A DNA stretch of 64,000 nt, taken from the NCBI RefSeq assembly GCF_014842925.1, contig NZ_JACYXJ010000005.1, forward strand, positions 310,001 to 374,000, given 5' to 3'. A program made the position numbers and the translations under genes. The stretch is from Roseibium polysiphoniae (GTDB taxonomy: Bacteria > Pseudomonadota > Alphaproteobacteria > Rhizobiales > Stappiaceae). Below, piece by piece: positions 36,534 through 44,862 of the stretch; position 1 is the first letter of the stretch; every line of letters begins with the position of its first letter. The notes below the pieces were generated by a model. It was not told the DNA's origin. It searched no databases and was given only the letters and a program-made list of their open reading frames with translations.

Positions 36534-37223
36534 CTATAATCCGCGATCGAAAAGTGGCACGCCGCGCCTGCGCAGAAAGACCACAAGAATGGCTCCAGCC
36601 GCCAAACCGCCGATGTGGGCGGACCAGGCAACATTGCCCGTTTCGGAGAACAGGGCGTTCACAATCTGGTACAAAACCCAGGCTCCCAGAACCCACTGAG
36701 CGGAAAGCCGCAGCGGAATTCGGCCGAGGGCAAGAACCCAGATTTTCACTTTCGGATGCAGCATCAGATAGGCCGCAACCACGCCGGCTACCGCCCCTGA
36801 TGCCCCAACCAGGGGCACGTCGGAACCAAAATTCGCGAGGCTATAGGCAAGACCGCCCGCAGCTGCACAAAGCAGATAAAACAGAAGAAACTTCACGTGG
36901 CCGAGGCAGTCTTCGACATTGTCGCCAAAAACCCAGAGAAACAGCATGTTTCCGCCCAGATGCATGAAGTCACCATGCATAAAAGCATAAGTCACGATCG
37001 TCATGCCCTCGGGCACGGTCTGCAGCTCTGGTGAAAGATCCTTGATGTCGAAGAAGACCGAGGGGATCAGACCGTAGGAATAAGCCGAAGCGTTGACCGC
37101 GTCGCCGAAGCCGCCATTCTGCATCAGCAGGAACACCGCTACATTCGCGAAGATCAGGCTCCAGGTAACGACCGGCCGCAGGACATGCTTCAGCCCGTTG
37201 TGATCGTGCAGGGGAATAAACAT
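36534..37223 (-). CDS. Rhomboid-family intramembrane serine protease
   Basis: A 229-residue polytopic protein with six or so hydrophobic segments. The catalytic serine is in GASGAVAGVVAAY and the histidine in AHIGGLAAGAI; HxxxN-type LGGNMLFLWVFG is in the first core segment. Active rhomboids cut membrane proteins within the bilayer. ATG 37223 has GGAG six to seven bases upstream. It is 27 bases downstream of the adenosyltransferase gene on the same strand. Substrate unknown. Confidence 0.92.
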   Translation of the reverse strand: MFIPLHDHNGLKHVLRPVVTWSLIFANVAVFLLMQNGGFGDAVNASAYSYGLIPSVFFDIKDLSPELQTVPEGMTIVTYAFMHGDFMHLGGNMLFLWVFGDNVEDCLGHVKFLLFYLLCAAAGGLAYSLANFGSDVPLVGASGAVAGVVAAYLMLHPKVKIWVLALGRIPLRLSAQWVLGAWVLYQIVNALFSETGNVAWSAHIGGLAAGAILVVFLRRRGVPLFDRGL

Positions 37224-37250
37224 GCGGAACTCCGTCTTCCGCCAGGCCGG

Positions 37251-37826
37251 CTAGCGGTTCTTTCCCGGAACCCATAGCACGTCACCATCACCCTTCGCAT
37301 TCAGGAACCGCGACGCGACGAAGAAGAAATCCGACAAGCGGTTCATGTAGCGCACGGCTGGGGATGTGACCTTTTCACGCACCGCCAGTTCAACCATAAG
37401 CCGCTCCGCGCGCCTTGAGACCGTGCGGGCCAGGTGAAGATGTGCGGAAGCTGCGGTTCCACCGGGCAAAACAAAGGACCTCAGTGGTGAAAGCTCGGCA
37501 TTGAAGGTGTCGATAGCCTGTTCAAGAGCCTCAACTTGCCCATCCGTGACACGAAGCGGTTCATATCCAAGATCTTCACCTGTATCCGGCGTCGCCAGAT
37601 CGGCACCGAGATCGAAGAGATCATTCTGAATCCGCCCAAGGACAGCATCCAGTTCGGGCGCTTCCTGAGCAGTATGAAGCCGCACCAGGCCGACGACAGC
37701 ATTGGTTTCATCGACAGTGCCGTAGGCCTCGATCCTCAGATCGTGCTTCGGCCTGCGCTCACCAGAGCCAAGCGCCGTCGTGCCGTCATCACCGGTTTTC
37801 GTGTAGATTTTGTTCAGAACGACCAT
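37251..37826 (-). CDS. PduO-type cob(I)alamin adenosyltransferase
   Basis: A 191-residue enzyme that adenosylates cob(I)alamin to coenzyme B12. The ATP-binding N-terminus KIYTKTGDDGTTALGSG and the R-x-x-E region TVSRRAERLMVELA are intact. ATG 37826 has GGGGA four to five bases upstream. It stands between the twin-helix protein and the rhomboid gene, all co-oriented and tightly spaced. Confidence 0.94.
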   Translation of the reverse strand: MVVLNKIYTKTGDDGTTALGSGERRPKHDLRIEAYGTVDETNAVVGLVRLHTAQEAPELDAVLGRIQNDLFDLGADLATPDTGEDLGYEPLRVTDGQVEALEQAIDTFNAELSPLRSFVLPGGTAASAHLHLARTVSRRAERLMVELAVREKVTSPAVRYMNRLSDFFFVASRFLNAKGDGDVLWVPGKNR

Positions 37827-37836
37827 TTTGTCCCCG

Positions 37837-38034
37837 TCAGCGCACTGGTCCGAAAAGATATAGGCCGCCCATTACGAGCAGAACGACCAGGAACTGAAGC
37901 CCGACGCGCCAGCGCATAAACATCTGCGACCGATTTCCCGGCCCGCCACGCACCATGTTCCAGATACCCAGGACCAGAACGACCGCAACCGCCGCCATTC
38001 CGAGCGGCACCAGAATATTCCAAAGTTCAACCAT
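37837..38034 (-). CDS. Twin transmembrane-helix small protein (HIG1-like)
   Basis: A 65-residue inner-membrane protein with two helices (about 7-26 and 45-62) joined by the conserved loop GGPGNRSQMFMRWRVGLQF. This N-R-S-Q-x-x-M-R-W-R pattern marks the alphaproteobacterial twin-helix family related to mitochondrial HIG1 proteins linked to respiratory complexes. ATG 38034 has AGGAC upstream. It precedes the PduO gene by ten bases. Confidence 0.88.
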   Translation of the reverse strand: MVELWNILVPLGMAAVAVVLVLGIWNMVRGGPGNRSQMFMRWRVGLQFLVVLLVMGGLYLFGPVR

Positions 38035-38111
38035 ATCTCAGTCCTGTCTGGCAGAAGCCGGTCTGCCCCATTCAACGCTTTACGAGGGAGATAGCACCAC
38101 CCATAAAGCTC

Positions 38112-38984
38112 TCATTCTTCCGCGTCGGCGGCCTTGCCCAAAAACCGATCCAGCGCCCGGGTGCTCAGGAAGCGTTTTGCCACACCAAGCACCGTCGTCG
38201 GGATGGTGACATAGTAGCGCGGCTTAGGCTTCTTTGCCTCCAGCGCTTGGATCAGTGGTTTGACGACCGCTTCTGCCGGCAATTTGAAAAAGCCGGGCTC
38301 GCCCTGCTCCATCCGTTTGCGCCGTTTCTCGTAGCTCTTACGATGGGGTGAGGCAATCAGACCTTCAGGCCCGATCCACCGGTCGAAATTGGCGAGCGCA
38401 TTTGCGGTAAAGCGCGTTTCGATAGGTCCCGGCTCGATCAGGCTGACGTGAATGCCAGTGCCGCTCAACTCCTGGCGGAGCGTGTCGGAGTAACCTTCAA
38501 GAGCAAACTTGGACGCCGTGTAGGCGCCGCGATACTTCATCGCAATGAACCCGAGGATAGACGAACACTGGACGATGCGCCCCGACCCCTGGGCGCGCAT
38601 GACAGGAACAACCTGGCGTGTCAGGTCATGCCAGCCGAAGAAGTTGGCCTGGAAAAGCGTCTGAAGTCCCTCCACAGGCATGTCTTCCAGAGCGCCCGGA
38701 ATTGCATAGGCCCCATTGTTGAACAAGCCGTCGAGTTTTCCGTCTGTCAGCTTGAGGATGGCGTCCAGCGCCACCTTGATCGTCGCCGGATCCTCATAGT
38801 CCAGCAGGAAGGCCTCGAAGCCTTGCTCCTTCAGACGGTCTACATCGGCCTGTTTTCGGGCTGTCGGAAAGACGCGCCAGTTGCGGCCGCGCATAAGGCG
38901 CGCAGCTACCTCCCCGATCCCGGTCGAACATCCCGTGATGAGGACAGACCGAGGCGTTTGATACATCAGCGTTTCATCAAGCAT
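38112..38984 (-). CDS. Short-chain dehydrogenase/reductase
   Basis: A 290-residue SDR. The NAD(P) loop is TGCSTGIGEVAA, and the catalytic Ser-Tyr-Lys is visible as CSSILGFIAMKYRGAYTASKFALEG. Start may be ATG 38984 (MLDETLMYQT) or 38966 (MYQTPRSVLIT); no ribosome site decides. The extended C-terminus (after about 250) is basic and hydrophobic. Substrate unknown. It follows the UbiH-family gene by 21 bases. Confidence 0.9.
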   Translation of the reverse strand: MLDETLMYQTPRSVLITGCSTGIGEVAARLMRGRNWRVFPTARKQADVDRLKEQGFEAFLLDYEDPATIKVALDAILKLTDGKLDGLFNNGAYAIPGALEDMPVEGLQTLFQANFFGWHDLTRQVVPVMRAQGSGRIVQCSSILGFIAMKYRGAYTASKFALEGYSDTLRQELSGTGIHVSLIEPGPIETRFTANALANFDRWIGPEGLIASPHRKSYEKRRKRMEQGEPGFFKLPAEAVVKPLIQALEAKKPKPRYYVTIPTTVLGVAKRFLSTRALDRFLGKAADAEE

Positions 38985-39005
38985 GCGTGATGTCGTCCGG
39001 CTCCA

Positions 39006-40244
39006 CTAGATAGGTTCGCCCGAAAGCAATTTCGGCGCAGGGCCAGCAAAGCCGGCAGCTTCCTTGATGAACCGCGACTTGAGGCTAGGCATCCGCTCGA
39101 CCAGTCCCAGGCCAAAGTCTCGAGCAGCCCGCAAGACGTCGTTGTCATTGGAAAACAGGCGGTTCAGGACATCGGTCACGACGCCCATCTGGAACGCATC
39201 AAACCGCCGCCAGCGCTGATATCGCTCCAGAACATCATAAGCGCCAACGTCCTGGCCCAGACGACGCGCCTCGACGAGAACCTCCGCCAGCGCGGCCACG
39301 TCCTTGAAACCCATGTTGAGGCCCTGTCCAGCGATTGGATGGATGCCATGCGCTGCGTCTCCAGCGAGCGCAAATCGGGGTTTGATGAAATCGCGCGCTA
39401 GGGTCAGACCAAGAGGATAGGCATTGCGCGGACCATCGAGCTCAACCTTGCCAAGGTGATGACCAAAGCGGCGCTCCAGCTCCAGCTCGAAGGTAAAGTC
39501 ATCGCTTTCGACCAGACGCTTTGCATCCAGCGTTCGTTCGGTCCACACAAGCGAAGAGCGATTGCCGGTCAATGGCAGGATCGCAAACGGACCCGCTGGC
39601 AGGAAATGCTCTTCCGCACGGCCATTGTGCGGCCGCTCATGCTTGACGGTCGTAACGATGCCGGACTGGCCATAGTCCCAGTGATTGGTCCGGATGCCAG
39701 CCAGATCACGCAGTTTGGAGCGAACGCCGTCGGCGGCTACCAGAAGTCGCGCACAAACGGTGTCGCCGCTCGCGAGGTCGATTTCAACCTGGTCCGGCGT
39801 CGTGCGGAAGGTGGATGCGCTGTCCGGCGCCTCAAACACAACGCCCAGCGCTTTTGCCGCTTCATAAAGAGCCGGCAGCATGACACCATTGGGCATCATA
39901 TGCGCGAAAGGCTCACCGTCTGCCGCTTCGCCACCAAACGTCAGGAAAACCGGGCGCACGACATCCCGCAGCTTGCTGTCGGTCACGATCATTTCGTTGA
40001 CCGGCTGCGCCTTGTCCTTGATGTTCGACCAGATGCCGAGTTGATCAAGCATACGGCTCGCCGCCGCCGCAATTGCGGACGCCCTGGGATCCTTGCCAAG
40101 AACATCCATCGGCTTGGGGTCGATCACGACAACTGCCATCGTCGTATCGGCCTTCTTCAACGCCAGTGCCAGGGACAGCCCAACGTAACCGCCGCCTGCA
40201 ATCGCGACGTCAAACATGGAACTGCGTTCAGCAGCCTCGGCCAT
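39006..40244 (-). CDS. UbiH/UbiF/COQ6-family FAD-dependent hydroxylase
   Basis: A 412-residue flavin monooxygenase that probably hydroxylates a ubiquinone ring precursor. FAD motif VAIAGGGYVGLSLALALKKA lies at the N-terminus, the DG motif is VCARLLVAADGVRSKLRD, and the GD motif is RFALAGDAAHGIHPIAGQGLN. ATG 40244 is chosen because GGGAGA is seven bases upstream; longer frames reach 40346. It is divergent from tesB, with a palindromic operator-like sequence between. Confidence 0.92.
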   Translation of the reverse strand: MAEAAERSSMFDVAIAGGGYVGLSLALALKKADTTMAVVVIDPKPMDVLGKDPRASAIAAAASRMLDQLGIWSNIKDKAQPVNEMIVTDSKLRDVVRPVFLTFGGEAADGEPFAHMMPNGVMLPALYEAAKALGVVFEAPDSASTFRTTPDQVEIDLASGDTVCARLLVAADGVRSKLRDLAGIRTNHWDYGQSGIVTTVKHERPHNGRAEEHFLPAGPFAILPLTGNRSSLVWTERTLDAKRLVESDDFTFELELERRFGHHLGKVELDGPRNAYPLGLTLARDFIKPRFALAGDAAHGIHPIAGQGLNMGFKDVAALAEVLVEARRLGQDVGAYDVLERYQRWRRFDAFQMGVVTDVLNRLFSNDNDVLRAARDFGLGLVERMPSLKSRFIKEAAGFAGPAPKLLSGEPI

Positions 40245-40286
40245 TTTTTTCTCCCGGACTTTCATCTGACCCATTCCCTTTGGGCA

Positions 40287-40306
40287 ACTTGACTTATACG
40301 TCAAGT
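40287..40306. promoter_or_regulatory. Operator-like inverted repeat between ubiH-type gene and tesB
   Basis: ACTTGAC and GTCAAGT are perfect 7-bp inverted arms separated by TTATAC. It lies 43 bases before the hydroxylase start and 80 bases before tesB. The form is that of a dimeric repressor site and it also contains a TTGAC -35-like hexamer on both strands. The binding protein is not identified. Confidence 0.5.
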
Positions 40307-40385
40307 CGCGTCCAAGTCTCCAGGCTGCCACCCCCGCGTGGCACAAGAAATCCTAATCACGTTCTATTTAGCAGGGATCGCGCCG

Positions 40386-41270
40386 ATGAACACGGCCATT
40401 GACAACCTTCTTCAAATTCTCGACCTGGAGCCGTTGGAACACAACCTGTTCAGAGGTCGCAGCCCCCAGGTTGGATGGCAACGCGTTTTTGGCGGCCAGG
40501 TCATTGGACAGGCCCTTGTCGCAGCGTCCCGCACCGTTGTCGAAGACAGGCATGTTCATTCCCTCCATGGCTATTTCATGCGTCCCGGCGACCCGTCAGT
40601 CCCGATTGTCTACGAAGTTGACCGGATCAGAGACGGCGGCAGCTTTACGACAAGACGTGTGGTCGCAATCCAGCACGGCAAGGCCATCTTCTCCATGTCG
40701 GCGTCTTTTCAGGTGATGGAAGAGGGGCTGGAACATCAAGTTGACATGCCCAAGGTCCCCATGCCGGAGGACTTGCCCAGCGAACAGGATCTGAAAGACA
40801 AGTTTCTCAAGGTCGCGCCCGAACACGTGCGAAAATACTGGGAAAGAGAACGGCCCATTGAACTGAGGCCGGTGGATCTGACCCACTATTTCTCTGACAA
40901 GCCTTTGCCACCAACTCAGTATGTCTGGGTTCGCGCCAGCCACCCGCTGCCGGACGATGCCCGCATTCACCAGTGCGTTCTTGCCTATGCCTCCGACATG
41001 ACGCTGCTCGACACGTCGTTGTTCCCACATGGGAAATCGGTCTTCAGCCCGGACATTCAGGCAGCCAGTCTTGATCATGCCATGTGGTTTCACCGGCCCT
41101 TCAAGGCTGACGAATGGCTGCTCTATGCTGAAGACACGCCCTCTGCGTCGGGCTCCCGAGGCATGAACCGCGGTTCGCTTTACACCCGTGACGGCGTTCT
41201 CATTGCCTCAACTGCACAGGAAGGCCTGATTCGGAAGGTCTCAAAGGCCAAGGACGGAACGCCCGGCTAG
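40386..41270 (+). CDS. tesB: Acyl-CoA thioesterase II
   Basis: A 294-residue double hot-dog thioesterase hydrolysing acyl-CoAs to free acids. The N-terminal hot dog carries RVFGGQVIGQALVAA and HSLHGYFMRPGDP; the C-terminal one carries SLDHAMWFHRPFKADEWLLY, containing the D/T/Q-type catalytic network regions. ATG 40386 is preferred, with an AGGGA upstream. Its last four bases overlap the convergent CobW gene. Confidence 0.94.
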   Translation: MNTAIDNLLQILDLEPLEHNLFRGRSPQVGWQRVFGGQVIGQALVAASRTVVEDRHVHSLHGYFMRPGDPSVPIVYEVDRIRDGGSFTTRRVVAIQHGKAIFSMSASFQVMEEGLEHQVDMPKVPMPEDLPSEQDLKDKFLKVAPEHVRKYWERERPIELRPVDLTHYFSDKPLPPTQYVWVRASHPLPDDARIHQCVLAYASDMTLLDTSLFPHGKSVFSPDIQAASLDHAMWFHRPFKADEWLLYAEDTPSASGSRGMNRGSLYTRDGVLIASTAQEGLIRKVSKAKDGTPG

Positions 41271-42487
41271 TTCCGGATAGGACTGGTGAAGCCCGACACC
41301 GCCAGCGGGTTTTCCGTCATCGCCTGGGGATCTGGGGTATCTGGCAACAAAGCGCCGCTGAATGCCTCAAACATCCGCCTGACAAAGCCCTCTGGCAAAT
41401 CATTGGTGATGAACACCATGCGGGTTCTGTGATCCTCATCCGGCCAGGCCTCCAGGGTCGCGGGCGGATGAAAAACATGCTGAACGCCATGGATCACAAC
41501 AGGCCTGTCCGGATCTTCGGCGATTTGCACAATGCCCTTCACACGTAGAAGCTTTGGCCCATGGGCAGAGCGCAGCAGGTCGATGAACATCTCCAGCGCG
41601 GACGCGGGAATGGGTCGATCTGTCGCGAGGGTGAAGGCCCGGATCTTGTCATCGTGGCGATTTACATCATGCGCGTGATCGTGAGCATGATCGTGCCCGT
41701 GAGAATGGCCATGTGAGTGACCATGCTGGTGATGCCCATGGGAATGAGGTTCTTCATAGGCCTCAGCATTCAGCCATTTTGCAACATCAGGGATTTTCGT
41801 TTTCGGATCATACAGGCCCGCATCGAACAGGCGCTCGGGAATGGCCTCACCCGCCTGTGCATCAAGCATGTGCGCGCCTGGATTGAGTTCGACCAAGCGC
41901 GCCTTCAATGCTGCAAGGCTTTCACTTTGCGCAGGTGTCTGAGCAAGATCCGTCTTGGTGAGCACGAGGCGGTCGGCAACCGCAACCTGACGGCGCGCTT
42001 CCTCATGGGTCTCGATGGTTTCGAGACCGTTGATCCCATCCACCAAGGTGACGACGCTCTCAAGCCGGTACCGCATCACCAGATAGGGGTGCAGCATGAT
42101 CGTATGCAGAATGGGCGCCGGATCTGCGAGGCCGGTCGTCTCGATGACCACACGCGCCAGCCGGTCCATGCGGCCGTTGTCGACCCTGCGCAGAAGATCT
42201 TCCAGCGTGGTCACAAGATCGCCTCGAATCGTGCAGCAAAGACATCCTGAGGAAAGTTCCAGAATACCGTCGCTCGCCTGATCGACCAGAAGATGATCGA
42301 GGCCGATCTCACCGAACTCGTTGATGATGACCGCCGTGTCGGCCATCGACGGATCCTGGAGGATCCGATTGAGCAAGGTGGTCTTTCCCGATCCGAGAAA
42401 CCCGGTGATCACTGACAGTGGGATCGGCGGCTTGGGGCCGCGCTTTGGGACTTCAGACGCCTCTACGGATTTGGGAAGATCGGTCAT
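41267..42487 (-). CDS. CobW-family GTP-binding metallochaperone with His-rich loop
   Basis: A 406-residue COG0523 GTPase. Walker A is GFLGSGKTTLLN, the metal site is CLCCTI (C-x-C-C), and the guanine specificity TKTD is present. A striking His-rich segment (about 245-275, alternating H with G, S, D, A) lies between the GTPase and C-terminal CobW_C domains, typical of zinc or nickel handling. Start is ATG 42487 with GAGG five bases upstream. The urease locus starts 2.4 kb away on the other strand, so a nickel role is possible but not shown. Confidence 0.92.
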   Translation of the reverse strand: MTDLPKSVEASEVPKRGPKPPIPLSVITGFLGSGKTTLLNRILQDPSMADTAVIINEFGEIGLDHLLVDQASDGILELSSGCLCCTIRGDLVTTLEDLLRRVDNGRMDRLARVVIETTGLADPAPILHTIMLHPYLVMRYRLESVVTLVDGINGLETIETHEEARRQVAVADRLVLTKTDLAQTPAQSESLAALKARLVELNPGAHMLDAQAGEAIPERLFDAGLYDPKTKIPDVAKWLNAEAYEEPHSHGHHQHGHSHGHSHGHDHAHDHAHDVNRHDDKIRAFTLATDRPIPASALEMFIDLLRSAHGPKLLRVKGIVQIAEDPDRPVVIHGVQHVFHPPATLEAWPDEDHRTRMVFITNDLPEGFVRRMFEAFSGALLPDTPDPQAMTENPLAVSGFTSPIRN

Positions 42488-42643
42488 CACTGCCTCTGAT
42501 CATCCGTCGGCAACGATCACCGAAGGTGCCCATGACCTAAGTCGGCAAGTCAGAAAAATCCAGTGCGGGATATGAAAACAGGTCGGCCGGAAACGATTTG
42601 GCGGTGTTGCTCTGCCTTGAAAAGACGGCAGGAACGCGGAAAA

Positions 42644-42880
42644 TCAGGCGGAAATATCGCTCTTTTCTTCGCTCTGGCTTTCCTCTTCGTCCGCCGTTTC
42701 CATCTCGGCATCGAGGCTGTCTTCTTCCGGAGCAATCACGGTACGAACAGCCAGGGCTGCCGATCGAAGGGTCTCGATCACCTCTTCGATGGAGCGTCCT
42801 TCCTCCAGCTGCTTGGCCGAAAGGTCCGCAAGATCAGCCAGAGCAAGAATGGTCGCGGAGCTTTTCGGTTCCACCATCAT
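42644..42880 (-). CDS. Small acidic protein of unknown function
   Basis: A 78-residue protein I do not recognise. A helical N-terminal half (ILALADLADLSAKQLEEGRSIEEVIETL) is followed by an acidic tail (EEDSLDAEMETADEEESQSEEK). No signal peptide or membrane helix. GGGAG about nine bases before the ATG supports translation. An A+T-rich inverted repeat and an exact CtrA-type site lie 116-155 bases upstream. Confidence 0.6.
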   Translation of the reverse strand: MMVEPKSSATILALADLADLSAKQLEEGRSIEEVIETLRSAALAVRTVIAPEEDSLDAEMETADEEESQSEEKSDISA

Positions 42881-42995
42881 TGAAGACTACTCCCGATAGA
42901 GCGATGGCATCCATGCCGATACGCCCGCTGTTCCAAGCAACAGAACAGAATCACATCTGTCAGCGCAATAATGCCATGACATGGTATTTAATTGG

Positions 42996-43034
42996 TAACT
43001 GTATTGTTAATATTTACAGTTAACATTTCTTTAA
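42996..43034. promoter_or_regulatory. A+T-rich inverted repeat overlapping an exact CtrA-type site
   Basis: TAACTGTA (42996-43003) and TACAGTTA (43015-43022) are perfect inverted arms around an 11-base spacer. TTAA CATTTCT TTAA (43020-43034) overlaps the right arm and matches TTAA-N7-TTAA. The region lies downstream of the carboxypeptidase gene and upstream of the small acidic protein gene, both on the minus strand, so it would serve the latter. Confidence 0.5.
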
Positions 43035-43059
43035 TCGCAGCGAAAATCCGATTTTCGCT

Positions 43060-44481
43060 TCAGCGTTGGGGACTTGGAGCCGGGATCGGAATTGCAAAAT
43101 TCTGCCCCTGCCGGAACAAAGACCCCGGCGCAGGCTCATCTGTTGCCAGGCCCGACTTCAAGAAATCCGTTTGCGCCACGGCACCGGAAGGCCCTGCCGC
43201 TGCTTCGGCGGCCGGGGGGAGTGTAACCGCACGACCTGGATGCCGATTGGGCAAGGGCACGTTGATCAAGGCAACAGGCGCAGCCGCCACATTGCCAGCC
43301 GCAGCCGGCGCTTTTGCCCCTTTGGGCACACCTGTTCTGACCGTAATTGGAGCATAGGCAATCCGGCGAGGTCCGATGGTCCTGTCCATCACTTTCACCC
43401 AGTCGATCTTGCCGTTCGGAAGCTTGACGGACTCAACTTTCGAAGGTGTGTCGGCATCGGCAGAATTGGTTCGCAAGCCAGGAATGAGGATCCCGCCCTG
43501 CTTCTTCGCGCTCGAAAACGACAGAATGGAGCTCTTGCTGTCCTGCATGTCGTAAAGTGCCATGACACCTTCTGCGCCCGGCTTTGGATTGCGCTTGCAA
43601 TACCGGTCTGCCGGCGGATTGCCGCCGCTGCCACGCAGGTTGGTCACGGTTGTTCGGCCCGAACGCTTCTTGAAGGCCTTGTCCAGTGCATCACGGCTGA
43701 ATGCGATGCGCTCCAGCCCGGAGGCCGCTCCAAGGACGACGACAATGATCGTTCGTCCGCGCCGTGTCGCAGATGCTGCGACATTGTAGCCTGAGTTACA
43801 AATGTAGCCGGTCTTCATGCCATCAGCGCCCGGCACCCTCATCAGGAATTCACGGTTGGCAGAGCGAAGGGTCTTCTTGCCGAACTTGATTCCCGGATGC
43901 TTGTAGTAGGACCGCGCCTCTGGAAAATCTTCCCGCAACGCCATGGCAAGGATCGCCATGTCTCGCGCAGTGGAAACCTGCCGATTGTCCGGCAACCCGT
44001 GTGGATTGACGAACACCGTGTCCCGCATGCCAAGCCTGCGTGCCTCGGCATTCATCATCGCGATGAAACCTGCTTCCGACCCGGCAATCGCTTCACCAAT
44101 CGCAACGGCAACATCATTGGCAGACTTAATCAGGATAATCTTCAGGGCCGCATCAAGGGTCAGCTGCGTGCCGACCTTGAAACCCATCTTGCTCGGGGGC
44201 TCGGACAGGGAATTCTGCGACTGGGTGACCGCCGAGGTGAGCGTTGCATGTCCTTCGCGCACAGCTTTGAAGGCAACATACGCAGTCATCATCTTGGTCA
44301 GAGACGCTGGATACCACTTTCGCGTCGCATCCTTTTCATCCAGAACCGAGCCGGTTTTCGCATCAACGACGATATAGGCACCAATGTCCGCAAGAGCCGG
44401 ACCGAAGCCGGCGGAGCTGACAAGAAGAAGACTTAAGAGCCCAAAACGGCGCAAAATTTGGCAAAATAAACTTGCGAACAC
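43060..44481 (-). CDS. Serine-type D-Ala-D-Ala carboxypeptidase (DacA/PBP5-like)
   Basis: A 473-residue low-molecular-weight penicillin-binding protein trimming the pentapeptide of peptidoglycan in the periplasm. Active-site motifs are S-x-x-K (SLTKMM), S-x-N (SANDVA) and K-T-G (GMKTGYI). A signal peptide (about 10-32, FGLLSLLLVSSAGFGPALA) is at the start. The C-terminal 150 residues are Ala/Pro-rich and not a usual PBP5 beta domain. GTG 44481 (MFASLFCQIL) is chosen because GAGGG lies just upstream and the signal peptide is then well placed; the open frame goes to 44613. Confidence 0.9.
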   Translation of the reverse strand: MFASLFCQILRRFGLLSLLLVSSAGFGPALADIGAYIVVDAKTGSVLDEKDATRKWYPASLTKMMTAYVAFKAVREGHATLTSAVTQSQNSLSEPPSKMGFKVGTQLTLDAALKIILIKSANDVAVAIGEAIAGSEAGFIAMMNAEARRLGMRDTVFVNPHGLPDNRQVSTARDMAILAMALREDFPEARSYYKHPGIKFGKKTLRSANREFLMRVPGADGMKTGYICNSGYNVAASATRRGRTIIVVVLGAASGLERIAFSRDALDKAFKKRSGRTTVTNLRGSGGNPPADRYCKRNPKPGAEGVMALYDMQDSKSSILSFSSAKKQGGILIPGLRTNSADADTPSKVESVKLPNGKIDWVKVMDRTIGPRRIAYAPITVRTGVPKGAKAPAAAGNVAAAPVALINVPLPNRHPGRAVTLPPAAEAAAGPSGAVAQTDFLKSGLATDEPAPGSLFRQGQNFAIPIPAPSPQR

Positions 44482-44862
44482 GATACCCTCGCTGGTCGAT
44501 GCCCAAAAACCCAGGTTCTGATGCCCATGTTGAGCGTATGCATAACCGATACCGTCGTCGCTTTGCAAAAAATTCGCTTTCACATTTGTCGTTACGGCAA
44601 GCTCACCAAACATGCATCTGACTAAAATTTAATCGAATGCGGACCTCGGTGAGACTTTTCCCGTGCCAACAAAGGCAAAGCCCGTCACTCGTCTACTGGC
44701 TCCGCGCTTGACGGTTGGTATGGCCCTGAGTTTGCATCACGACCTTTTCTGATCTCCGAGGTAGACGCTTGCAATCCGGCCTGAAGCGGTTTCAAGTTGG
44801 CCCTGTCATTCGCCCTGGTCCGGGGCAAACATCCTAATTCTCGAAAGGGAGACATCTCGCGA
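44482..44862. other. Divergent region between dacA-like gene and urease operon
   Basis: About 380 bases without a gene. The part near 44600-44640 is A+T-rich and probably holds the dacA-type promoter; 44721-44736 holds a sigma-54 promoter match for the urease operon, described separately. No transposon remnants were seen. Confidence 0.55.
44721..44736 (+). promoter_or_regulatory. Sigma-54 (-24/-12) promoter of the urease operon
   Basis: TGGCCCTGAGTTTGCA matches TGGCAC-N5-TTGCA, with the invariant GG and GC exactly ten bases apart. It points toward ureD, whose start lies 127 bases further on. Urease operons are often under NtrC/RpoN nitrogen control. A clear NtrC palindrome was not identified. 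Confidence 0.7.
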
